Source: Candidatus Acidiferrales bacterium
GTDB lineage: Bacteria; Acidobacteriota; Terriglobia; Acidiferrales; UBA7541
Assembly: GCA_955651735.1 (NCBI GenBank)
Contig: CATPAM010000154.1
Location: forward strand, 1 to 6,277
Direction of reading: 5' to 3'
Length of the DNA: 6,277 nt
Part shown: positions 1 to 5,349 of the stretch, piece after piece
How the letters are laid out: each line of letters starts with the position of its first letter
Numbering within the stretch: position 1 is the stretch's first letter
Notes under the pieces: model-generated
Database searches by the model: none
The model's input: the letters and a program-made list of their open reading frames with translations, nothing else
What the model was told of the DNA's origin: nothing
Made by a program: the position numbers and the translations under genes

Positions 1-213
1 CTTGATTTCCGGAGGGCGCGGAAGGCTGCGTTTCGGCGTGTTGGCCTGTTCGCGTTTTTCGTCTTCGAGAATCGTCTGGCAGACACCCACGCACTCGTTG
101 CAGATATAGGCGCGCGGGTAGTCGGATGGCGAACTGATTAATTTTTCCACCTGCTCCTGGGTCTTGTGGCAGAAGGAGCAGCGCAGCGGTTCGTCTGTAT
201 TGAACTTTCTCAC
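1..213 (-). CDS. clpX: ClpX, ATP-dependent Clp protease ATP-binding subunit (N-terminal part, cut by window edge)
   Basis: This is the first 71 codons of ClpX, the AAA+ unfoldase that recognises substrates and feeds them to ClpP in the cytoplasm. What is visible is the N-terminal zinc-binding dimerisation domain: C12-S-F-C15 and C38-N-E-C41 form the C4 zinc site, followed by the helix VGVCQTILEDE. The AAA+ core lies beyond the left edge. The spacing between the two cysteine pairs is about four residues longer than I recall for E. coli ClpX, because of the SDYPRAY segment; this looks like a lineage feature. The start is GTG at 213-211: the reading frame opens directly into the family-typical RKF-EPLRCSFC beginning, and no in-frame ATG lies just upstream. 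The nearest Shine-Dalgarno-like bases are poorly spaced (GAGG about 11 nt away), and translation may be coupled to a six-codon ORF just upstream. It lies downstream of clpP, the usual order. Confidence 0.95.
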   Translation of the reverse strand, partial: MRKFNTDEPLRCSFCHKTQEQVEKLISSPSDYPRAYICNECVGVCQTILEDEKREQANTPKRSLPRPPEIK

Positions 214-230
214 TGGCGTAGTGGCCTCAC
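210..230 (-). other. Possible six-codon leader ORF overlapping the clpX start
   Basis: Reading on the minus strand, GGAGG (239-235) is followed after four bases by a GTG (230-228). This opens a six-codon frame, Met-Arg-Pro-Leu-Arg-Gln, ending in TGA at 212-210. That TGA overlaps the clpX GTG start (213-211) in a GTGA arrangement typical of translational coupling. The only well-placed Shine-Dalgarno here serves this mini-ORF and not clpX itself. The sequence shows the arrangement directly; that it is translated is inference. It could equally be chance in GC-rich DNA. Confidence 0.35.
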
Positions 231-339
231 GCGGCCTCCGGTTGGGGGAGGACGGACATTCCTATCCTAGGCCCGAATGTTCCGCAGCAACACTTCCAAT
301 TCAACTCACTACTAACTTTTTGGAAACGCCGAAAGTCTC

Positions 340-960
340 CTAGTGGTGCTTATAAATAATCTCGTCGATCAAGCCGTATTCTTTGGCCTGTTGCGCGGAC
401 ATGATGAAATCCCGCTCCACGTCTTTCTCGATGCGCTCCATGGTTTGGCCGCTGTGCTGCGAGAGCAGCTTGTTGATCATGGTACGCATGCGCAGGATTT
501 CCTTGGCATGCAGATCGATGTCCGTGGCCTGGCCGCCGAGACCGGAGAGCCAGGGTTGATGAATAAGGATGCGCGCGTTGGGCAGGGCGAAGCGCTTCTT
601 GGGGGTACCGCCCGCGAGCAGCACAGCCGCGATGGAGGCAGCCTGTCCGACGCAGGTGGTGACGACGTCGGGCTTTACAAACTGCATGGTGTCATAGATG
701 GCGAAACCGGCGGTGATGGAGCCGCCCGGGGAATTGATATAGAGCTGAATGTCGCGCTCGGGATCTTCGGCCTGAAGGAAGAGCATCTGCGCAGTGGCGA
801 GGTTGGCGACGTGATCATCGATCGGAGTACCAATAAAGATGATGTGCTCTTTTAGGAGCCGCGAGTAGATGTCGTAGGCGCGTTCGCCGCGGCTGGTCTG
901 TTCAACCACCATGGGTACAAGCGTTGTGGCCTGGTAAACCGGATCGTCGAAATTTTTCAT
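340..960 (-). CDS. clpP: ClpP, ATP-dependent Clp protease proteolytic subunit
   Basis: ClpP is the serine peptidase that forms a double-heptamer chamber and degrades proteins unfolded by ClpX or ClpA/C. The 206-residue product has the usual length. The catalytic triad is visible: Ser109 in VGQAASIAA, His134 in LIHQP, and Asp184 in VERDFIMSA. The motif [17 protein letters not shown] (74-90) forms the oxyanion and substrate-strand region, and residues 143-157 ([13 protein letters not shown]) are the typical handle region. The ATG start at 960-958 gives the expected N-terminus with a short propeptide-like segment; upstream there is only an A-rich stretch and no clear Shine-Dalgarno, so translation may depend on coupling from tig. 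It starts 34 bases after the tig stop and is followed by clpX after 126 bases, the classical tig-clpP-clpX order. A long plus-strand ORF inside it is a shadow. Confidence 0.98.
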   Translation of the reverse strand: MKNFDDPVYQATTLVPMVVEQTSRGERAYDIYSRLLKEHIIFIGTPIDDHVANLATAQMLFLQAEDPERDIQLYINSPGGSITAGFAIYDTMQFVKPDVVTTCVGQAASIAAVLLAGGTPKKRFALPNARILIHQPWLSGLGGQATDIDLHAKEILRMRTMINKLLSQHSGQTMERIEKDVERDFIMSAQQAKEYGLIDEIIYKHH

Positions 961-994
961 GAGATTTTTTCGCGCTTAGGCCCGAACCACTGTT

Positions 995-2275
995 TCACTT
1001 TGAAGCTGCCGCGGCCACGGTGCGAATTCGGGAATTCTGCGCGAGCCAGTCGAGAGTTTTATCACTCCGTAGCTTAGCTTTCATCCTATCGAGGGTACCT
1101 TGCTTTGTCAAACGAGCACGAATCGCTTCAGCGGATTCGTTACTATGGGACGCAGCGTGCTCGAGTTCATGATTGAGTTCTTCGTCGGTGACGTCGATGT
1201 TTTCAGTGGAAGCGATGCGGTCGACAATCAATTCCGCTTTCACATCATCGGTAGCACGCTCTTGCTGGCGGCGGCGCAGGGTGACCCAGTCGATGTTTAC
1301 GGCGCGGGGGTCGACTCCTTGCGCGGCCAGAGAGCGAACCACACGCTCCAGACGCACGTCCATTTGATGCTCGACAAGCGATTCTGGTACAGGGAAGTCG
1401 TGGAGCTTGACGATGGCGGCGAGAACTTTCTCGCGCAGGAGGTCTTTGTGGCGCTGATCGCGGGCGGCTTCGAGGCTTTGGCGAAGCTTGGTCTTGAGTT
1501 CGTCGAGGGAGCCCGCGTCGCTGACATCCTTGGCGAATTCGTCGTTCAATTCGGGCAATTTCTTGGTTTTGAGGCCGAGAACTTCGACGGCGTAATGATA
1601 GGTTTTGCCGGCGAGCTTGGCATCGGGATAATCGGCGGGATATTGGACGTCGAAATTCTTGTGCTCGCCGATGCTGGCGCCGCGAAGATTTTCGTTGAAT
1701 GGCTCCATGGTTTCTTCGGCGCCGATGTGGCAGAGGACGCTGTCGGCGCGCAGGGGTTCGCCGCCGCCCTCGGGTGTGCCGACAAGCTTTAATTGCACGA
1801 AGTCGCCGTTTTCGACGGCGCGGCCCTCGACGGGAGCAAACGCCGCAGCGCGCTCGGTCATTTCCTGCAGGGCTTTGTCGACATCGTCGTCGGTGATGTC
1901 CATCACCGGCATTTCGAGATCGAGATCTTTGTAATTGGCGAGCTCGAATTCGGGAAGAACTTCGAAGACGGCGCGGAATTTGAGGGGCTGGCCTTCCGCG
2001 AAATCCAGCTTGTCGACCTGGGGCTGCGAAACAGGGGTTAGCTTTTGCTCGGAGACAGCCTTTTCGACGCGCTCGGGCACTAGAGACTGCACGACTTCGC
2101 CCTTGATGTCGTCGGCGAAGCGGCGGCGAATGAGGGAGACAGGAGCTTTGCCCGGGCGAAATCCAGGAACGCGGGCGACGCGGGCAAATTCCTTGGCGAC
2201 GCGATCCATCGCTTTGGTAACTTCGTCGGCGGGAATCTCCAGGTCTAGTTCGCGGCGGCAAGTGGCTTCGGCCAT
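995..2275 (-). CDS. tig: Trigger factor, ribosome-associated chaperone and peptidyl-prolyl isomerase
   Basis: Trigger factor binds near the ribosomal exit tunnel and shields nascent chains. The 426-residue product matches the family length (E. coli about 432). The N-terminal ribosome-binding domain carries the signature PGFRPGKAP (residues 37-45). The FKBP-type PPIase domain spans roughly 155-235 (NGDFVQLKLVG, then IGAEETMEPFNENLRGASIGE, then YHYAVEVLGLK). The C-terminal chaperone domain begins around PELNDEFAKDV (241-251) and is rich in charged helices. I chose ATG 2275-2273 because a strong Shine-Dalgarno (GAGGAAAGGAA) sits seven bases upstream and MAEATCRRELDLEIP is the family-like N-terminus. 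The frame stays open to a TTG at 2359, which would add 28 residues with no support. It is the first gene of the operon with clpP and clpX and is transcribed from the promoter at 2412-2440. Confidence 0.97.
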   Translation of the reverse strand: MAEATCRRELDLEIPADEVTKAMDRVAKEFARVARVPGFRPGKAPVSLIRRRFADDIKGEVVQSLVPERVEKAVSEQKLTPVSQPQVDKLDFAEGQPLKFRAVFEVLPEFELANYKDLDLEMPVMDITDDDVDKALQEMTERAAAFAPVEGRAVENGDFVQLKLVGTPEGGGEPLRADSVLCHIGAEETMEPFNENLRGASIGEHKNFDVQYPADYPDAKLAGKTYHYAVEVLGLKTKKLPELNDEFAKDVSDAGSLDELKTKLRQSLEAARDQRHKDLLREKVLAAIVKLHDFPVPESLVEHQMDVRLERVVRSLAAQGVDPRAVNIDWVTLRRRQQERATDDVKAELIVDRIASTENIDVTDEELNHELEHAASHSNESAEAIRARLTKQGTLDRMKAKLRSDKTLDWLAQNSRIRTVAAAASK

Positions 2276-2281
2276 CCTGAA

Positions 2282-2292
2282 TTCCTTTCCTC
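2282..2292 (-). promoter_or_regulatory. Shine-Dalgarno of tig
   Basis: On the minus strand, GAGGAAAGGAA ends seven bases before the ATG at 2275. It fixes the tig start there and argues against the in-frame TTG at 2359. Confidence 0.85.
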
Positions 2293-2379
2293 GGGGAACT
2301 GCGTAAAGTGAGAGTTCGCGGGTCTCAACAGCGTCCGCCGGTCGGCAATACGCAAGCAAACCTTCTAGAAGAGGCGAGA

Positions 2380-2397
2380 CAGGTGAGATTCACCCTG
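2380..2397 (-). promoter_or_regulatory. Inverted repeat (hairpin) at the start of the tig leader
   Basis: The arms CAGGTGA (2380-2386) and TCACCCTG (2390-2397) are complementary apart from one bulged base, with a three-base loop. Given the predicted promoter, transcription should begin near 2405, so this stem would form within the first 25 or so bases of the tig leader RNA. It could stabilise the 5' end or serve as a repressor site. No function can be assigned from sequence alone. Confidence 0.4.
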
Positions 2398-2411
2398 CAA
2401 GTCAAAAAACA

Positions 2412-2440
2412 AGTATAGGCGAGGCTTTTGACAGCGTCAA
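2412..2440 (-). promoter_or_regulatory. Sigma-70-type promoter of the tig-clpP-clpX operon
   Basis: On the minus strand, a -35 box TTGACG (2440-2435) and a -10 box TATACT (2417-2412) are separated by exactly 17 bases. Each box matches the consensus at five of six positions. Transcription would start near 2405, leaving a leader of about 130 bases before the tig ATG. The -35 box lies inside the palindrome TTGAC-AGC-GTCAA at 2428-2440. Confidence 0.75.
2428..2440. promoter_or_regulatory. Perfect 5-3-5 palindrome over the tig -35 box
   Basis: TTGAC-AGC-GTCAA is a perfect inverted repeat with a three-base centre. It overlaps the -35 element of the tig promoter, a position where a bound regulator would block RNA polymerase. 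It is short and could be incidental, since TTGAC is itself the -35 sequence. It does not match the CIRCE or LexA boxes that I know. Confidence 0.35.
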
Positions 2441-2467
2441 TGAGCGACGGTTTCGGGGAGATTTGAG

Positions 2468-2473
2468 TAAAAT
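2468..2473 (+). promoter_or_regulatory. Candidate -10 box for purU
   Basis: TAAAAT on the plus strand matches the -10 consensus at five of six positions and lies about 25 bases before the purU start, implying a very short leader. No convincing -35 box is at the right distance; the TTGACA at 2428-2433 is too far upstream (34 bases). Treat it as a weak suggestion. Confidence 0.25.
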
Positions 2474-2484
2474 GACCGACCGGT

Positions 2485-2492
2485 AGAGGAGG
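2485..2492 (+). promoter_or_regulatory. Shine-Dalgarno of purU
   Basis: AGAGGAGG lies five bases before the GTG at 2498. It supports this non-ATG start as the real purU initiation codon. Confidence 0.85.
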
Positions 2493-2497
2493 CCAAG

Positions 2498-3352
2498 GTG
2501 AAAAACAGTGCCATCCTGCTTCTGAAGTGTCCGGACCGCAAGGGACTGGATGCGGCGATCGCAGATTTCATTTACTGGCACGGCGGCGACATCCTTCACT
2601 TCGAGCAGCACCAGGCGGGGCAAGAGCGTTTCTATCTGGCGCGCGTCGAATGGGACCTGACGGGGTTTGAGTTCGATCTGAAGGATTTTCCGCAGTGGTT
2701 TAAGCCCATTGCGGACCAATTTTCGATTGAGTGGCGCATTACGCCTTCGCATTACCGGCCGCGCGTGGCGATCTTCGTTTCAAAGTACGATCATTGCCTG
2801 GTCGATCTGCTGTATCGACAACGGATCGGCGAACTCGCTTGCGAGATTCCGCTGATGATCAGCAATCATCCGGACGCCAAGCGCCACGCGGATTTTTACA
2901 GCATTGCCTACCACATAATTCCGGTAACGAAGGAAAGCAAGGCGGAGGCCGAGGCCCAGGAGATCGAACTGCTCGAAAAGAATAGCGTCGATTTGATCGT
3001 GCTGGCGCGCTATATGCAGGTGCTCTCGGCGGATTTCATCAAGCAGTATCCGCAGCAAATCATCAATATCCATCATTCGTTCCTGCCTGCGTTCGTAGGG
3101 GCGAAACCGCACCACCAGGCGTTTGAGCGCGGAGTGAAGCTCATCGGCGCGACGGCCCATTATGTCACGGAGGTGCTCGACGACGGGCCGATCATCGAGC
3201 AAGGAGTGACGCGCATCACGCACCGCGACGGGCTGGAGGACCTGGTCGAGAAGGGGCGGGATCTGGAGAAAATGGTGCTGTCGCGCGCGGTGCGCTGGCA
3301 TATAGAGAACCGCATCCTGTTGTCGGCGAACAAGACGGTAATTTTCGAATAG
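2498..3352 (+). CDS. purU: Formyltetrahydrofolate deformylase
   Basis: PurU hydrolyses 10-formyltetrahydrofolate to formate and tetrahydrofolate in the cytoplasm. It balances the one-carbon pool and can supply formate for purine synthesis through PurT. The 284-residue product has the normal length. An N-terminal ACT-type regulatory domain (about 1-85, ILLLKCPDRKGLDAAIADFI) precedes a formyltransferase-fold domain (about 88-275). The catalytic Asn-His-Asp set is present: N190 and H192 in INIHHSFLPAF, and D228 in EVLDDGPIIEQ, aligned with the catalytic Asp of GAR transformylase. PHHQAFERGVKLIGATAHYV (204-223) is typical of PurU rather than PurN. The start is GTG at 2498, chosen for its strong AGAGGAGG at five bases. 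The gene is divergent from tig; no partner folate gene is visible in the window. Confidence 0.96.
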   Translation: MKNSAILLLKCPDRKGLDAAIADFIYWHGGDILHFEQHQAGQERFYLARVEWDLTGFEFDLKDFPQWFKPIADQFSIEWRITPSHYRPRVAIFVSKYDHCLVDLLYRQRIGELACEIPLMISNHPDAKRHADFYSIAYHIIPVTKESKAEAEAQEIELLEKNSVDLIVLARYMQVLSADFIKQYPQQIINIHHSFLPAFVGAKPHHQAFERGVKLIGATAHYVTEVLDDGPIIEQGVTRITHRDGLEDLVEKGRDLEKMVLSRAVRWHIENRILLSANKTVIFE

Positions 3353-3443
3353 CCCCGCCGGGGCGGCGACCTAGCTGCGGGTTAGTATGCGGCGGCTGGC
3401 GATTGCGGCGGCCGCCTTACAGGGTCAGCTGAAGCACACGACA

Positions 3444-3465
3444 CCCGCACCGCGCTCGGCGCGGG
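3444..3465 (-). terminator. GC-rich hairpin in the convergent gap, possible weak terminator
   Basis: CCCGCACC (3444-3451) and GGCGCGGG (3458-3465) flank a six-base loop. Read as minus-strand RNA, the stem is eight pairs including one G-U; on the plus strand that pair is an A-C mismatch. A competing inner stem CCGCGC/GCGCGG (3450-3464) has a three-base loop. It sits between the ends of purU and the small minus-strand gene, where a terminator is expected, but no T-run follows on either strand. A second short stem, GCCCC/GGGGC at 3352-3364, overlaps the purU stop codon. Otherwise nothing is recognisable in 3353-3500. Confidence 0.3.
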
Positions 3466-3500
3466 CCGGTTCTCTGAATCCGAAAAATGCAAGAGCTGTG

Positions 3501-3940
3501 TTATTTAAGCATGACTTCGCGAGCTAGATGACTTGCCACAACTTCGCGTATGTCCTCACGTTTGCGGGCAGCGTCGTTCATCGCCTCCCGGGAGCCGTAA
3601 TGCTTTCGGCAGTGGTGAAGCCCTTAGCAGCAAGTTGGTCGATGGCTGCCCAGTTTGGATACAGAATCGCGACTGCTACGTCCCAATCGCCGGGCTGATT
3701 CAAAACTGGATTGGTGTAATACTTGTAATCCACGATCAGGCCCTGCTTCTTCTGTTCATCCAAGACCGGTTTGGCGTGCTGGCGCACATCGTTCCAAAAA
3801 GCATCTCCCTGGGCAGGCTTGATGTGGAAATAGGTGACTCGCCAGACGGGGCCGACATTGTAGTTGGGGTTCTGCGCACGGGCACCGACAGCGCTCAGCA
3901 GCGAAATAACGAAGAGCGCGAATGACAAAGTTTTCCTCAT
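3501..3940 (-). pseudogene. Small exported protein of unknown function, frameshifted near its C-terminus
   Basis: The reading frame from ATG 3940 gives 120 residues ending at TGA 3580-3578. Residues 1-22 are a signal peptide: K3 near the start, a hydrophobic core LSFALFVISLLSAVG, and cleavage after ARA before Q23. The mature part, including VWRVTYFHIKPAQGDAFW and ILYPNWAAIDQLAAKG, resembles small secreted proteins I remember from Acidobacteria; their function is unknown to me. After Glu112 the frame drifts into SITAPGRR and stops. In the next frame a plausible continuation begins, HYGSREAMNDAARKRE and then REVVASHLAREV, running to TAA at 3503-3501. One extra A in the GAAAG run (T-run 3604-3606 on the plus strand) would join both parts into 146 residues. 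AGGAGG four bases before the ATG supports the start. It follows the Rieske gene by 70 bases. The break may be a real mutation or a sequencing error. Confidence 0.7.
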
Positions 3941-3944
3941 ATCG

Positions 3945-3950
3945 CCTCCT
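3945..3950 (-). promoter_or_regulatory. Shine-Dalgarno of the small exported protein gene
   Basis: AGGAGG on the minus strand ends four bases before the ATG at 3940. It shows that translation starts at the signal peptide, not at the far upstream ATG at 4156, which lies inside the Rieske gene. Confidence 0.8.
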
Positions 3951-4010
3951 GACCTTGTCTGAAGAATTGGGCTGCTCCCTCGAGAGCCTGTGGGAATTGG
4001 CCGGACCGTA

Positions 4011-5177
4011 TCATCGGGCAAACTGCGGGTCAACATCTCGAAGGTGCCCCACTCCCTTGGCCGGAGGAGCGAGCGCGGCGGTGAGGTCGGCGTGGAGCAG
4101 GCGATGGAAGAGGTGCTCGCCGGCTTCGCGGCGGACGGAGAGACGTCCGGCGACATAGGCGCGGGAGCTGAGGCCGCGCTGCACGGAATCGCAGATGGCC
4201 ATGTCTTCGTCCTGAACTTTTTCGCTGACGGCGATGCTTTGGCGATTGTGCACGCCGGCGGCTTGGGTGATATCGGCGAAGTAGTAGTCGAAGATTACTG
4301 CGCACTTGTCGACGGCGAGAGGGACGACAAGATTGGTATCCATGACACCTTCGTAGGCGTTGATCATGAAGTTCGGATAGAGCCAGAGATAGAAAGCGCG
4401 GCCCTGGCGCGTGGCGGCGACGCCGGCGGCGGAATTGGAGTCGGAAGAGAGCGGGCTGGATTGCAGGCAGGCGCGCTCGAAATTTTCGATGGTGTATTGC
4501 GTGTACTCGATGACGCTGCTCAAGCCTTTGTGGGCGTGGGGGACGTGATAGCCGCCGTCGAGATAGTTGTCGACGTAGACCTTCCAATTGCAATTGAGAG
4601 TGTAGATGCGGCGATCGAAATACTGGAGCTTTTGCGCGAGTTGCAGCGGGGCGACGAGTTCCGGAACGGCGCCGAGGAATTTGCGAAGTGGGGCGGCTTG
4701 GGGATCGAGATTGACGAAGACGAAATTTTCCCAGGCGTCGACGCAGACGGGGACGAGGCCATTTTGCGCGCGGTCGAAATTGCAGACACCGTCGAACTCA
4801 ACCATGCCTTTGAGGGCGCCGTCGATGCCGTAGGTCCAGCCGTGATAGGGGCAGCGGAACTGTTTGGCGCAGCCTTGCGCTTCGGTGACCACGGCGGCGG
4901 CGTGGTGGCGGCAGACGTTGTAAAAGGCGCGGAGTTGCGCGTCGTCGCCGCGGACGACGACGATGGGCTCGCCAGCGATGTCGGTGGTGAAGAAGTCACC
5001 ATTTTTGCGGACTTGATCGAGGCGGCCGGCGACTTGCCAGGTTTTTGCAAACACGGCCGCGCGCTCCAATTCGTGGATGCGCCAATCGCGATACCAGGGC
5101 GCGGGAATCGTGGAGGCTTTCTCCAGCGGATCGGCGGGGTTGTACAGGTTCAAGATTTCGCGGACGCTTTGGTTCAT
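4011..5177 (-). CDS. Rieske non-haem iron oxygenase, alpha subunit type, choline monooxygenase-like
   Basis: This is a 388-residue oxygenase of the ring-hydroxylating/choline monooxygenase family, which uses a Rieske [2Fe-2S] cluster to pass electrons to a mononuclear iron that activates O2. The Rieske site is C89-R-H91 and C109-P-Y-H112. The catalytic domain shows NCNWKVYVDNYLDGGYHVPH, with likely iron ligands H211 and H216, bridging residue D203 or D207, and a third ligand at D325 in VQDEDMAICD. The C-terminal VQRGLSSRAYVAGRLS then LFHRLLHADL is close to the ending I recall for choline monooxygenases. The substrate cannot be told from sequence: choline, another quaternary amine or an aromatic compound are all possible. 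ATG 5177 is preferred over an in-frame ATG 11 codons upstream because GAGGAG sits four bases before it. No ferredoxin or reductase gene is visible, so electrons must come from elsewhere. The small exported protein gene follows after 70 bases. Confidence 0.93.
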   Translation of the reverse strand: MNQSVREILNLYNPADPLEKASTIPAPWYRDWRIHELERAAVFAKTWQVAGRLDQVRKNGDFFTTDIAGEPIVVVRGDDAQLRAFYNVCRHHAAAVVTEAQGCAKQFRCPYHGWTYGIDGALKGMVEFDGVCNFDRAQNGLVPVCVDAWENFVFVNLDPQAAPLRKFLGAVPELVAPLQLAQKLQYFDRRIYTLNCNWKVYVDNYLDGGYHVPHAHKGLSSVIEYTQYTIENFERACLQSSPLSSDSNSAAGVAATRQGRAFYLWLYPNFMINAYEGVMDTNLVVPLAVDKCAVIFDYYFADITQAAGVHNRQSIAVSEKVQDEDMAICDSVQRGLSSRAYVAGRLSVRREAGEHLFHRLLHADLTAALAPPAKGVGHLRDVDPQFAR

Positions 5178-5181
5178 GTGG

Positions 5182-5187
5182 CTCCTC
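5182..5187 (-). promoter_or_regulatory. Shine-Dalgarno of the Rieske oxygenase gene
   Basis: GAGGAG on the minus strand lies four bases before the ATG at 5177 and selects that start. The rest of the 172-bp gap up to 5349 holds no promoter, hairpin or ORF that I can support. Confidence 0.75.
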
Positions 5188-5349
5188 GACGCGGGTGAGG
5201 AACACTTCATACCGCGAAAGTGGCGAGGGGAGAAGCGGAAAGTGGAGGGGCCCTGGTTTGGTTAGGTTTTAGATCATGGTGCAGTGTCGGGAACTGGGTT
5301 GGTTTAATCACGCCAAAATGGACTTCTAGGATTTGCGAACGGACGATGA

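Noticed and set aside
343..855. A 170-codon plus-strand frame opposite clpP
   Set aside because: It is the antisense shadow of a fully recognisable clpP with intact Ser-His-Asp triad.
1100..1792. A 230-codon plus-strand frame opposite tig
   Set aside because: Antisense shadow without Shine-Dalgarno support or any recognisable motif.
1245..2261. A 338-codon minus-strand frame inside tig
   Set aside because: It is an Arg/Pro/Ser-rich out-of-frame translation of a GC-rich gene; tig in the other frame is complete and has its promoter and Shine-Dalgarno.
2276..2359. N-terminal extension of trigger factor from an in-frame TTG at 2359
   Set aside because: The extra 28 residues are not family-like, and a strong Shine-Dalgarno sits directly before the ATG at 2275.
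2428..2433. TTGACA on the plus strand as the purU -35 box
   Set aside because: There is no acceptable -10 box 16-18 bases downstream; the TAAAAT at 2468 is 34 bases away. The bases are better explained as one arm of the palindrome over the tig -35 box.
3601..3610. Programmed -1 frameshift site in the small exported protein gene
   Set aside because: The zero-frame codons GCC-GAA-AGC do not form an X-XXY-YYZ slippery heptamer; a one-base deletion or a read error is simpler.
3941..4156. N-terminal extension of the small exported protein to an ATG at 4156
   Set aside because: It would overlap the Rieske gene and bury the signal peptide inside the protein; AGGAGG lies just before the ATG at 3940.
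3990..5198. A 402-codon open frame on the plus strand opposite the Rieske gene
   Set aside because: It is a low-complexity, Gly/Ala/Val/Asp/Glu-rich antisense shadow with no recognisable domain, while the minus strand encodes a complete Rieske oxygenase with all metal ligands.
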